Made by a program: the position numbers and the translations under genes
DNA from: Gentiana macrophylla
Taxonomy: Eukaryota > Streptophyta > Magnoliopsida > Gentianales > Gentianaceae
Assembly (NCBI GenBank): GCA_026214975.1
Contig: CM047805.1
Span: 5,518,001 to 5,582,000, forward strand
Reading direction: 5' to 3'
Length of the DNA: 64,000 nt
Shown: positions 34,166 through 45,415 of the stretch, piece by piece
Layout of the letters: the number at the start of each line of letters is the position of its first letter
Numbering within the stretch: position 1 is the first letter of the stretch
Notes under the pieces: model-generated
The model's database searches: none
What the model was told of the DNA's origin: nothing
Seen by the model: the letters and a program-made list of their open reading frames with translations, nothing else

Positions 34166-35290
34166 CTTTTACTTATGTTGACGAATAATAAAAAATGATT
34201 AACAATATTCTTTCAAACTACTATTAATCGTGCCCAAATTAATATTAAATCCGATTTCTCGCTCATGAAACTAATTTAGACTCATTAAAACATCATTATT
34301 CATAATATCACAAGAAATTTCAAATAACTTTCGCTCTCATGAATTTTCTTGATTTCAATCAGGGTTCTAACCTATCAATTAGATTTCACCTTTCAGTCCA
34401 TTACCTAATTGATAATAAATGCTTCATATAAACCTATGGAAATTCATCTTTCGATCCATCAATCCATAAATTCATACGAATAGTACACCAAAATCAATAC
34501 AAAAGCATATCGATTCATACTAATAGGAAAGATCGAATCTTTAACTCATATATTCATTTACCGGGCTCTTATAATCCTAGAAATTTAAATCTACTCACGC
34601 ATAATCAAAGAGATCACAAAAATCATGGATATAGGCATTATGAGACGTAAAAATAAAGTAAAAGGCAGAAATTAAGAGAAAAGAAATAGAATTGTCTCAC
34701 AAATAGCATAAAACCAAGAAATTCACGATCTGTTCTTCGTTCTTGAGCCCTAAGCAAAATCATGTTCTTCCAAAGTTGAGAGAAAAAAAGTAGATGGTGA
34801 TGGAATGGTTTTCACGCCCCAAAATCTGAATATGGCGTGTATGTCCCTGTTTTTGCTACTTGGGGAGTAAAAAAAGGGATAATCACCTAATTAAATCAAT
34901 TTCCATAATTAATTTAATCAAGAAAATCTCTAAAATCAAATATCTATCAATCTTGGACTCTTACAGTGTTTGGGCCCTCTTTTGCATTGAAAATCATGCC
35001 GATATACTAGAAATCACGTTGGTGAATGTTTCACCAATCGTAACATTTCGTTGGCCGAGTATAAGATTTAAAGCTGTCACACCACAGGTGTGACAGAGGC
35101 TGGTTTTTGAACTCTTCCACTTTAGCTCCGCTTTTTAGGCCTTTTTCTTCTAATCTCGAATCATCCTGCAATAATTCAATCATCCATAATAATCTAGCCC
35201 ATAAAGGATAAAAACATCACAAAATAACAACACACGACACCAAATTGAGTCCAAAACATCTAGAATTATTCGACTTTTTAGGAACTTATC
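34166..35290 (-). mobile_element. Gypsy-1 LTR fragment, copy B
   Basis: Matches 13718-14846; the primer-site side and the rest of the element are missing, replaced by Gypsy-2 gag. Ends against the GT microsatellite at 35291, as in copy A. Confidence 0.88.
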
Positions 35291-35337
<47 letters not shown>

Positions 35338-35400
35338 CTTATATATATATATGTATGTATGTATGTATGTATAAATATATGTATGTATGTATGTATACAT
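35291..35400. repeat. (GT)n(AT)n(GTAT)n microsatellite, copy B
   Basis: Shorter GT run than copy A and an AT run broken by ACTT, then GTAT tetranucleotides. Open frames across it are artefacts. Confidence 0.92.
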
Positions 35401-35600
35401 GGCACAAACAGACACACACATTTGCACACATACACGTGCATATCCGTTCGTGATAGTATACATATACATAAGATTGGAAATTAGGGTAGTCATTCATTAT
35501 CCAAGTTATGGTGATGTTTTGTTTGTTTGGATCTTAGTGTGATTTTGTTGAATTTCCGGTTGTTAGATGTTTAAGGTACGGCGGTGCCACGACGGGAGGA

Positions 35601-35819
35601 GTGATGGAGATGTCGGACGAGTCCGGTGAAACAGCACTGAAATACATAATCTACAGGATACCTCACTTCCGGCTGAGGCTTTACCAACCTGCTGAGTGGA
35701 GAGATGAACAAGAGAACCTACAAATCCTCTACGACCTATCCTATAGGACCTCATTTCTTGCAGGCATGAGGAAGGCCATAACTGGTGAGAAGGAAGGAGT
35801 GGAATCGAAAACAACCTAG
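35601..35819 (+). CDS. Small open frame, 72 codons, function unknown
   Basis: Starts ATGGAGATGTCGGAC and reads MEMSDESGETALKY, then RIPHFRLRLYQPAEW, DEQENLQILYDLSYR and MRKAITGEK before a stop. The composition is protein-like (amphipathic, mixed charge) rather than repeat-derived, and the frame spans the whole GC-richer patch between AT-rich flanks. I recognise no family. It may be an exon fragment captured by a transposon or chance. Copy A has a frameshift and early stop, so no purifying selection is evident on both copies. Confidence 0.35.
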   Translation: MMEMSDESGETALKYIIYRIPHFRLRLYQPAEWRDEQENLQILYDLSYRTSFLAGMRKAITGEKEGVESKTT

Positions 35820-35908
35820 ACCTACAAGAACCTCGCTTTCGGGTAGAGGCTTTCACCGTAAGGTAGAACATAAGTCGTCGATGTTATTGTCATTGTTCGT
35901 TCTTATTT

Positions 35909-35950
35909 GTGTTATGTGTTATGTGTTATGTGTTATGTGTTATGTGTTAT
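35909..35950. repeat. GTGTTAT heptamer repeat, copy B
   Basis: Six tandem units against seven in copy A. Confidence 0.93.
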
Positions 35951-36574
35951 TTCGTCGCCGTCGTATTTGGTTAGGTTACATTGTCAGTACAATTACGCAT
36001 ATGCATATACTAAGCCATTAAATTACAAAAATCACACAAAGACAATTATATACATATACTCTAAAGATATTAAATGATAAAATGGCTAAAGGCAATCCGA
36101 GAATTAAATATGATACAAGACTATTAAATATCATATTTGCACATAATTTTGCTAATGCATATGCACATCATTTGGTTAGGTTACATTGTCAGTAATATTA
36201 GGCATATGCATATACTAAGCCATTAAATTAGAAAAATCATACTAAGGCAATTATATACATATACTAAAGATCTGAAATGATAAAAAGTCTAAACGCAATT
36301 AATATATTAAATATGATACTAAATACTCTAAAAGGGAAAAACCTAATTTTCACATAATGAGTATATAATATATTATACGTATGATAATGTGAAAATTATG
36401 AAATAATGTGAAAATTCTTAGTATACTTTCATAATCATTTTCACATAAATAGTATATATTATACTTAATATATTATATACTAATTATGTGAAAATAATTA
36501 TGAAATCATAGTAAACATTATATGATCACAAAAAATTTCTTTTCTCAACCAAAATAAATAAATAAAAAATAACC

Positions 36575-37405
36575 AGTTTTTGGCGTTAAACCTGTTTTTA
36601 CGTCATTATTATTGGCGTAATTTTTTTTAACGCTAATAATATGGCGTAAAAACATATTTAACGCCAATAATAATGGTGTAAAAACATGTTTAACGCCAAT
36701 AACTGGTTATTCGTCTTCATCATTCTGTTCATCACAATTTACACAAACTTTATCATTCAACACAATATCCCTATATCTTAATACTTTACGCCAATAACAA
36801 ACAATCTATCGTAAAAGCATACAGACATAGGCGTTAATTCAGCAATTTCATCGTCTTCATCATTTTCTTCCTAAATTCAAAACAATATACACATTACATC
36901 ATATGAAGTTATTGCAAAAAAACAAATAATAGTTACTCATACTCATGCCGAACTTCCTTGATGGAGCAGCCTCTTTGTTTGATGATACCAAACTTGAAGA
37001 TTAAACACGAGATTTTGGAGATTTTGTTTATGGTTTTTCATTGAGCTAAGATTTGTTTTGTGGTAAGCAATTCACAGATAAATAACATTGAAATAGCGGG
37101 GAATTGCCAAATAACTGAATATTGGCGCCACGAGAGCCATTTTACGCCATTATTATTGGCGTAAATATGTTTTACGCTGATAACAATGACGTAAAATAGG
37201 CTCGTTACGCCAATAATAAGTTCTTTGACCATTCAAAAATTCACCCTGTTATTAACATCGTAAAGGTAATTAACGACAATATTATTGGCGTAAAATGGGT
37301 CTCGTTACGCCAATAATGAGCAGTTCTCCAAATGGGTGGTTTTACGACAATAATATTGTCGTTATGTGTGTATTAACGACAATATTATCGTCGTTATACC
37401 TAAAA
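36575..37405. mobile_element. Non-coding element rich in GGCGTAA/TTACGCC motifs, copy B
   Basis: Counterpart of 16120-16945, slightly better kept (for example AATATTATTGGCGTAAAATGGG at about 37277, shortened in A). No terminal repeats defined. Confidence 0.5.
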
Positions 37406-38088
37406 CCGAATGTCATCTCTTTTGCAACTTTGATTCTAAGAGGAGGGGGGGCCGGAGGGGGAGGGACAAAGCCTGATTTTCCAAAATCCCCTAGTTTGCA
37501 GGGATAAAAGCGGGGTCGTTCTCTTTGTAGGACTTCTACAGAGGAAGCGTCTACGTGGCGATGATCCGGGCCACACATTTCTCGAGGTGGAATACACTGA
37601 TGCCCGTGTGTGTGAAATCGTGTGCCCAGAGATCTTGCTTAGCGTCTGTGATTCGCAGTAGGAAAGTCCCTGGATAATTTTCCTAAAAGGCATGGGTACG
37701 TGACCAAACAGTCCAGTTAAAGGATGTGACAGATGACCAAACAGTCGCAGAGAACATCAAATGCACTATGTATTGATTCGATCACTCAACAGTCAACATC
37801 ATTTACTGTCAGGATCAAGGTTTACATTGAATATAGGAAGAGAAAATATGCTACTTCAATGCAGAGCGAAAGGAACGAAAGCTGCTAAACTAAGAGAAAA
37901 GAATTTGTAATACAAACTAGCTTTTCTTATTATAACTTTTACAACACAAATTTCTATCGAGCAAAGTAACTAATATATACATGCAAATTAAAACATCTCC
38001 ATTTCTGTTGTAACATCAATTCCAAGTATTTGACATGTGCCTCTTTTTAGGCTTGTACGAAGTATCTTCGTTTTCACCGTCTGCTAAC

Positions 38089-38377
38089 TAATAGTATATA
38101 AAATCATTGAGTAATTTGAATAGATAAATGATGTAGTTTGAAAAGATAGAGTTGTTGAAATAAAAAAATTATCTGGTGAAATAAATCAAGTGATAGGATT
38201 TCTATTTATCTTTTCATTTAGATTCCCTTAGGATATTTTTTAGTTTTTATCTTTATATTTAAATCTAGTATTTGTTTCACGTCACTTCTATATAAAAGAA
38301 GGATTGTATTCATTTTTATCAATTTGATAAACAAAGAGTTTAGTGTTTATTACGTTTTCAAGCGATTCGATTTTCTT
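38089..38377 (+). mobile_element. 5' LTR of small LTR retrotransposon
   Basis: About 289 bp, starts TAATAG after the target site CTAAC (38084-38088), and is repeated at 45715-46003. The copia-type primer site follows. The element's own interior is only about 0.8 kb once the nested CACTA is removed, so it is a non-autonomous TRIM-like element. Confidence 0.88.
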
Positions 38378-38378
38378 G

Positions 38379-38391
38379 TGGTATCGAGAGC
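38379..38391 (+). other. Primer binding site (initiator tRNA-Met type)
   Basis: TGGTATCGAGAGC, close to TGGTATCAGAGC with one inserted base, one or two bases after the LTR. Confidence 0.75.
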
Positions 38392-38916
38392 GCGAGGTGG
38401 GGTTTCTAGTGCTTTGACAACGACGAACCCTCGCCCGATCCTCTTCCACCTATCACATTCTCATCTTCCAAATACATCTTAGTGTCCCGAGTTGACTGCA
38501 TGAGTTTCATGTTCATTGTGTCATAGTGTACGTCCAAAATAATACAATTTCGTGCATAAAATAAAAATAAAAAAAAAAAAATCTTTTGCTGCATATCCTT
38601 CATATGCCCAGATGATTTTGGGATTGCCTCGGTCACGAGTGGATTTTTATTTTTATTTTCCAATTATTCAGCAAATCCATAAAATCTTCCATATAACTTT
38701 GCGTATGTTCATGCGTTCCTTGATTCTTAAAAAAAAAAAGAAAAAAGAAAAAAACAAACAAACGAACGTTCTTTGGTCCGAATTCTATGTTCGTTCACTT
38801 AATCCCATCTCCACATTCCTCTTCACACGTCTTTCCCATTGTTTTTTTGAGTCGTTTTTCTTTTATGTTGGTTGTTATTATACATAGATCTATGAATAAA
38901 TAATCTTGTCATATAG
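38392..38916 (+). mobile_element. Interior of the small LTR element, left of the CACTA
   Basis: No coding recognised; A-rich runs at 38565-38580 and 38729-38760. The interior resumes at 45430-45702 with repeated AAGCCAAGAGCC / GAGCCAAAAGCC phrases (45570-45640). Confidence 0.6.
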
Positions 38917-38937
38917 CACTACAAGAAATAGGCTTTA

Positions 38938-39330
38938 AAGGGACGTTGTTTAAAGGGACGACATTGTCGTCCCTTTAAATCACTTTAAAGGGACGACATT
39001 GTCGTCCCTTTAAAGAAGTCAAACCTTTACCGATTTTTTGGAGTTTTTTTTGGCGGAAAACTTTAAAGGGACGACAAATGTCGTCCCAAAAAATAATTCA
39101 CTTTCCCGCTAAGATTTTGGCAGATTTTTTTGGCGGGTCAATTAGTTAAAGGGACGACAATAAAGCTTTTTTGGGACGATATAAATGCCGCGTGGATTCA
39201 CGCTACTAAATGTTTATAGGGACGACAAAAGTCGCCCCATTAAATCCTTTTCAAAAATTATAAATCATATAACATACTGAATCATAAAATAAATCTTTTT
39301 TGTTGTTTGAAGGGACGACATTGTCGTCCC
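38938..39330. repeat. CACTA left subterminal repeats
   Basis: Repeated TTTAAAGGGACGACATTGTCGTCCC and half-motifs on both strands (about 38938-39005, 39062, 39147, 39215, 39310). In CACTA elements such motifs bind the transposase; the binding role here is by analogy. Confidence 0.85.
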
Positions 39331-39599
39331 TTTAAAGAACATTAATTTTTAATTCCATATTTTAATATAAAACATTGTGTTACTATATAAAACCAATTTT
39401 TTTATACATATATTAATGTAATTTCACATTGCGTTAAAATATAAAATAAATTTTTGTTTATAAAAATACCATTATATATATCATTATCAAAGAAACATCA
39501 TAAATTTTGTTATAAAAACTCCATTATATTTTCATTTTGGCTACAAAATCATATGAAATTCATATTATTAAACGATTTCCAACGAATCTCTTTCTTTAC

Positions 39600-40985
39600 A
39601 GGATTACTATCTACAATGGCTCGTCAGTTCGTTATTGAGTGATTGAGTTAAGAATCGGGATTCATTATCGTAATCGAGGTTCGTTATCGAGCGAATGAGT
39701 TAGATCGCTATCGATCATCATGATAGTACTATCTACTATGGCTCGATGGATCGTTATCGAGCGAATGAGTTAAGAGTCGGGGTTCGTTGTGGATATCGGG
39801 TTTCATTATCGAGTGAATGAGTTAGATCGTTATTGATCATTATGATAGTAATATCTACCTTGGCTCGATCGATCGATATCGAGCGATTGAGTTAAGAGTC
39901 AGGGTCCGTTATCGAGCGATCGATTTCAATCTCGGGGTTCGTTATCGATCCAATGGGTTAGATCATTATCGATCATTATGATAGTACTATCTACTAAGGC
40001 TCGATCGATCGATATCGAGCAAATGAGTTAAGAGTCAGGGTTCGTTATCGAGCGATCGATTTGAATCTCGGGGTTCGTTATCGAGCGAATGAGTTAGTTC
40101 GTTATCGATCATTGTGATAGTACTATCTACTATGGCTCGATCGATCGTTATTGAGCGAATGACTTAAGAGTCGAGGATCGTTAAGGAGAGATCGATTTGA
40201 ATCTTGGGGTTCGTTGTCGAGTGAATGATTTAGATCATTATCAATCATTGTGATAGTACTATCTACTATGGCTCGGTCGATCGATATCGAGCGAAATAGT
40301 TAAGAGTCAGGGTTCGTTATCGAGAGATCGATTTGAATCTTGGGGTTCGTTATCGAGTGAATGAGTTAGATCGTTATTGATCATTATGATAGTACTATCT
40401 ACTATGGCTCGATCGATCGAGTGAATGAGTTAAGAGTCAGGGTTCGTTATCGAGCGATCGATTTCAATCTCGGGGTTCGTTATCGATCATTGTGATAGTA
40501 CTATGTACTATAGGTCGAGTGAATGAGTTAGATCGTTATTGATCATTGTGATAGTACTATCTACTATGGCTCGATCGATCGTTATCGAGCGAAGGAGTTA
40601 AGAGTCGGGGATCGTTATTAAGAGATCGATTTGAATCTCGGGGTTCGTTATCGATCACTGTGATAGTACTATGTACTATAGGTCGATCGATCGTTATTGA
40701 GCGAATGAGTTACAAGTCGGGGATTGTTAAGGAGAGATCGATTTGAATCTCGGGGTTCGTTATCGAGTGAATGAGTTAGATCGTTATTGATCATTGTGAT
40801 AGTACTATCTACTATGGCTCGATCGATCGATATCGAGCGAATGAGTTAAGAGTCAGGGTTCGTTATCGAGCGATCGATTTCAATCTCGGGATTCGTTATC
40901 GATCATTGTGATAGTACTATATACTATGTCTCGATGGATCGTTATCGAGTGAAGGAGTTAGATCGTTATCGTTATCAAAGAAAAT
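39600..40985. repeat. Tandem repeat array inside the CACTA, about 120-140-bp units
   Basis: Roughly ten units made of TATCGAGCGAATGAGTTA, AGAGTC(A/G)GGGTTCGTTATCG, GATCGATTTGAATCTCGGGG and ATGATAGTACTATCTACTATGG followed by CTCGATCGATCG. Unit length varies as sub-blocks are lost or repeated. The array is dense in CGATCG palindromes. Confidence 0.9.
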
Positions 40986-41370
40986 AGTGTTATATACTAC
41001 CTGGAGGCAAAAAAATATAAATCATCCTAGGAGTTTTCACAAAGATTAAGGAATTGGTTGAATGTCATTAATTTGAAGGTTAATGTCTAAAATACCCTCG
41101 ACTATCATTAATGCAATAGTTGTTAAGTAATGAAAAGTTGTTGAATTCATAATGAATTAAGGGTAAGATAGAAAGAAAGAATAAATGTTCAGTTGGTAAT
41201 GTAGAATGAACTTATATATTATGGACAGTAGAAAAGTGTAGGATGAACATATTTTGAATAGGAGGTAGTATATATTATGAGCGAAAATATTGTTCTATTT
41301 ATAATATTAAGGTTTTTAATCAAAAAAATGTAATATTAGAGTTAGTAAAATTATTTTTTTTTATAAAAGT
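40986..41370. other. Unassigned AT-rich stretch in the CACTA
   Basis: No repeat or gene recognised; contains no GGGACGAC motif until 41377. Confidence 0.5.
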
Positions 41371-41376
41371 TTATTT

Positions 41377-41520
41377 AATGGGACGACATTGTCGTCCCTT
41401 TAAAACCAAAAAAGTCAAAATTATTTATGAATTTTTGGAGGGGAAGATTTGACCGCCAAAACTTTTTTGATTTAAAGGGACGACAGTGTCGTCTCTTAAA
41501 AGAAAATGTCGTCCCAAAAA
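41377..41520. repeat. Inner CACTA GGGACGAC motifs
   Basis: ATGGGACGACATTGTCGTCCC at about 41379 and AAAGGGACGACAGTGTCGTC near 41475, then GTCGTCCCAAAAAAC. They mark the inner border of the left non-coding part, just before the captured gene segment. Confidence 0.8.
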
Positions 41521-41544
41521 ACAAGACCCGGATAATATAATCAG

Positions 41545-41685
41545 GCAGACTCTTTTTTTCCCTCTTTCTTCTATTCTTTCTTCTTCTCCGTTAAAAACTT
41601 AAATCCAAGGGTGCAACATCGAGAAGTTGCCCTTTCATCTTAAATCAAAACAACGGCGTCTGCGGTCGATGATGAAATTGGGTAA
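41545..41685 (+). other. 5'-UTR-like segment and first exon of the chimeric captured gene
   Basis: A CT-rich run (TTCTTCTATTCTTTCTTCTTCTCCG split over 41567-41592) precedes sequence ending ATGATGAAATTGG at a GTAAGT donor (41682). This resembles the leader and first exon of a plant gene. I cannot assign it to CPN60 or another gene. Confidence 0.4.
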
Positions 41686-42393
41686 GTACCAAATGTTACC
41701 TGCTCAGGTCATAGATGTTCATTCCAGTCTACCTTCATCTTTGGTGTGAAAATAGTATATGCCTCCACTTGTTTTCCTTGTTGTGGGGCAGCGGCTTTTG
41801 TAGCCATGATGTTGTCTTCCTCTCTCTATTGGATATTTCGTATCTGAGCCTTATTTGCTTTATTTATCCTTTCGAAAAGGAAAAAAAAAACATCAAAAGT
41901 AGGTTGGCTGGGTGGTTGGTAGTGTTCTTTTTGCTCCAGATGTTTTATTAATTGTGTTCTGGATTGTTGGTTTGATCTTATCGTATCATGCGTTTTTTGC
42001 CAGCTTTTGGGTGGCGATTATGATCTACTTGGATAAAAATGTTTGGGTTTTTTATGCTCTAAGCTGGGTTTGGGTCGAGGCTTCTTCCTTGAATTTGTTA
42101 TGGCATTGTGGTGATTTCTGGCTGCTCAAATGGCTCACCTCTTTTGAAGGGCATCTGTTTTCTTTTTGCCTGACTTTAATTTTCTGGAGTTGGAGTTTCT
42201 TTGAATCGGATAGACATCCCTGTATAGGCTGTATTTCATAGCATGTGATAATTTTCTTTGATATGTTTCTACACAACTAATTTCATAATAATCTTGTAGT
42301 ACAATGTAGATGGATGGCTGTTGATGTTCAATAATTAGGCTTTTTACTCGTATATTAGACTCCCCTGATAATTTTCTTTCGTCAATATTACAG

Positions 42394-42480
42394 GAGTTAA
42401 ACGATCCACTCATTCTAATACATGAGAAGAAGATATCAAACATCAATGGCCTTGTCATAACACTCGAGATAGGGATGAAG
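42394..42480 (+). pseudogene. Captured exon of mitochondrial-type chaperonin CPN60 (HSP60)
   Basis: An 87-bp exon bounded by TTACAG acceptor and GTTTGT donor, open for 29 codons: ELNDPLILIHEKKISNIN, then GLVITLEIGMK. Group I chaperonins have DPLILIHEKKIS..NA.VKVLELALK at the start of the apical domain, so the match is clear; mitochondrial plant CPN60 fits best. Several residues of the second half are changed (VKVLELALK to VITLEIGMK). Flanking sequence looks like intron, 5' side with a pyrimidine-rich tract. Confidence 0.85.
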
Positions 42481-42890
42481 GTTTGTTTAACTTTTAGCTC
42501 TTGAATATAACATTGTTGTTATTCTTCAGAGTCACGTGCCCTTTTTGATAGTTTTGAGGATTCAGAGAGTGAGGCCCCTGCATTTTGATTTTGAATTTGA
42601 ACAAGTTTTGTGCCGGGATTAAGCTTCTTATCTATTTTTGTCCGATATTATCTGGTTTTTCGCATTAAAGGGTAAGAAGTTGACTCTATAGTTGTATTCT
42701 AGCTTTAACGATGCTCTCTGCGTGTTGCTGGAATGTTAGTTTAAATATGTCATTCTACCATGAAAAGTTTTCACCATTGAATTTAGTGGTATTAACAAAC
42801 AGGGGCACCATACTAATGCAGCACCACACACATTCAATATTTTTTAAAGTTGATCTAGATCAATAGTGGAACATTGCTGGAGTGTGCTGT

Positions 42891-42944
42891 CTTCATGGCC
42901 TCGATAATGCAAAGTACTTGTCCCTTTTTCACTTTGTCCCCAAC
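42891..42944 (-). pseudogene. Captured biotinyl-domain exon of plastid acetyl-CoA carboxylase BCCP
   Basis: Minus strand, after an acceptor CTGCAG: VGDKVKKGQVLCIIEAMK. This is the biotin attachment loop of biotin carboxyl carrier protein (VGDKV.KGQ.LCIIEAMK, the Lys being biotinylated). The expected LMNEIE after EAMK is absent; the frame continues into unrelated sequence, so the capture or decay boundary lies at 42890. Orientation is opposite to the CPN60 exon 0.4 kb away. Confidence 0.85.
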
Positions 42945-43737
42945 CTGCAGTAAGGTATACCATTAAATTAAGCAAAGTAGAAACTGCTATACAAAGCATT
43001 CGACTTTCTAGTTAGGCATCTCTAGTGTTGCTGGAATGTTAGTTTAAATATGGTTTATGATGCAGTTATTGCATACTGTGTGTGTGTGTGTTTCCTATTC
43101 AAGTCTTGCTCTGAAGCTGGAGTATGTTTTTTTCGATTTTTGAAATGTTTGATAGTTTTAGTATGCTTAGTAATGAGTTCTTAATTGTTGATAGTTGTAG
43201 TATCATGGCTGTTTCTACTCATTTCGATATTCCTTTCATTTCCAAAAGGTATCACTATTGATCTATCTCCTTTGGCTCAATATTTTTTTTTCAAGTTTTA
43301 AAGTTCATGGTGCTTAATTTTCTTAATTCACTACTGAATTTGCGTTATATTATCTCTTGAAACTTGTGGAATATGATTGCTGTAGCTAGTTTGATATGGG
43401 AATGACCGGATTAAATCCTCTGGTGGTTCAACAGTGTGTAAAATGAATCCCTTTTTTTAGTGCACTTACAAGTTACAACATTTCATTCCTACTTGTTTGT
43501 ATCACTAGATAGAATTGTAATTGATTCATTTGATGAAGGAATCAAATCAACATTATCAAAAAAAAAAAAAAGTATCCTTACAATTGTTTACACATCCAAC
43601 CTAGCCTTCATCAGTTGTTAATTGGAAATAAATAGAGAAACTGGAACACTTGTGCATACATGTCTTTTTGGTTTCTCATTCCTTATCGTGATGGCTATGT
43701 AACTCATTTTACAGTAAAACTCTTTGTGTGTATGTAG

Positions 43738-43803
43738 AAAAGGGATTTCAGCAAGAGGAGGAAAGAGGATTTCAATATAAGAAGAATAAACAAAGATAGA
43801 AAG
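43738..43803 (+). pseudogene. Possible captured exon, unidentified
   Basis: 66 bp between a TATGTAG acceptor and GTAATT donor, open for 22 codons, very basic: KRDFSKRRKEDFN, then IRRINKDRK. No family recognised. The splice-like borders and purine-rich exon within T-rich surroundings are the only support. Confidence 0.35.
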
Positions 43804-44572
43804 GTAATTCCTTGAATTATGCCGCTTTCTTAATGCCTCTTTCCATGGGGATTCATTTGAGAATATGCATGTTTATTGTATGATGTTTTGAACACATGTT
43901 TTCCTCTAAAAGATTTTTCAACATTGAGACCCATGTTTAGCATTGGCCATTGTCTCTCTTTCTCCCATTGTCTTCTTTACAAACGTTTCTGTTGTTTGAC
44001 TAACATAACCTTTTTTTAACAAAAGGCTCGTTGCCAAAGATGATGGATTCTCGTTCAGTGGTTGGATTATAACATTCCTATCTCATTTATTATCGTTTCT
44101 TTTTTTATTTTTATTTTATGAGTAGTCTATTATAAGCAAATGCATTGATTTTATATCTTTTGACTTGGTGAAGAAGAATTTTATTCGTGTTTACTTATGA
44201 TTTCCTCGTAAATCCTAACATGACAACATTAACTGCTAAAATGTTTGACATAGCTGACCTCTCAGTCATAACAAACGTAATGCTAGTTTGCATTCTTATA
44301 ATTTAGATGTTTTAGTTGGGTGTTGTTTATCTGCTCTCTTGTTAAAACAGCAAATTACTTTAAAGTCCCTAGTCACAAGCTCTTCCCTTGTCTTCTAAGC
44401 CCTTCCTTTGTCTCTAGAAGTCTTGGATCGTGTTGTCTTTTTTATTCTCAGCCAATCATAGGGCGTCTTTGAGTAAATTGCTTTTCTCCTCCTTGTGTAC
44501 TTATCCCTAATTAGTCCCCCCTTTTTTTTTCCACCTCTTTTTCTTAAAGATATGTGTTTTTCTTATTATCAG

Positions 44573-44655
44573 GGACTAGTGGTGGTACTTGGCAGCATCT
44601 TCAGCAGAATGTTCAAGCCTTTGAACAAATTTCTTCAAATTTGGCCACTAACCAG
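44573..44655 (+). pseudogene. Captured exon, unidentified
   Basis: 83 bp between TTATCAG and a GTGAAT donor, open in one frame: TSGGTWQHLQQNVQAFEQ then ISSNLATNQ. The upstream intron has a strong pyrimidine tract (44505-44545). The helix-like NVQAFEQISSN text reminds me of plant MYB/DIRP (ALWAYS EARLY-type) proteins but I cannot support that. Confidence 0.5.
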
Positions 44656-44892
44656 GTGAATCCTATATAATACTTTATCTAGGGTACATGTTTTACGGAA
44701 ATTCTGTTGCGGATTCTCCATTCTACGGAGATTCCTCTAGATTACATGTACATACTGCATTCTCATTCCATGTTTATTTTTGTTTTCCTGATTGTTTTTG
44801 ATATGATTATTGGAACATGTACCTTAATTTCAAATAAACATGGAAGGCAATGCAAATACAATAAAAATATTTTTTTAATTTTTTTTATTTAA

Positions 44893-45415
44893 AGGGACGA
44901 CATGTCGTCCCAAAAGATGCGTTTTCAAATATCATTTTTATGGTTTTTTGGGACGACATTTAATTTTTTTTTGTATTTAAAGGGACGACATGTCGTCCCA
45001 AAAGATGCAATTTCAATTTTATTTTCTAGTTTTTTGGGACGACATGTCGTCCCAAAAGATAATTTCCTGAGAAAATGATAAAAATAAATTTATTTATATT
45101 AAATTAATTTAATATTTATTTTTAAAATATTAAAATAATATTGATTTAAAGGGACGACATTGTCGTCCCTTTAAATATGAGCCACGTCAGCACGACTTAC
45201 CACGTCAGCTTAGTTGAAAATTGTTGAAAAAGTCAGTGCCACGTCAACAAACGCGTTTGAAAAGCGACTTTTTTTGTCGCCCCTTTAAAGCGCACCGTTC
45301 TTTAAAGGGACGAAGCGAAGGACGACTTTAAAGGGATTTATACGTCGTCCCTTCAAACATTTTTTGGGACGACATGTGATTTAAAGGGACGACAAAATGT
45401 CGTCCCTTCAAACCA
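44893..45415. repeat. CACTA right subterminal repeats
   Basis: TTTAAAGGGACGACATGTCGTCCC and variants at about 44891, 44976, 45036, 45148, 45300-45360 and 45380, on both strands. Two core forms occur: CATTG/CAATG and CATG. Confidence 0.85.

Noticed and set aside
35590..35640. Hammerhead-ribozyme-like string (GGACGAGTCCGGTGAAAC; retrozyme idea)
   Set aside because: It has GACGAGTCC and GAAAC but lacks the CUGANGA core and the pairing GGAC before GAAAC needed for stem II, and no correct cleavage triplet with stem III was found. The same bases read well as protein.
39600..40985. CRISPR-like array
   Set aside because: Repeats are contiguous variants of one unit without unique spacers, inside a plant transposon.
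41715..42241. Two overlapping hydrophobic open frames (79 and 110 codons) as membrane proteins
   Set aside because: T-rich intron-like sequence between a GTAAGT donor and the CPN60 exon acceptor; hydrophobicity follows from T-rich codons, and no family is recognised.
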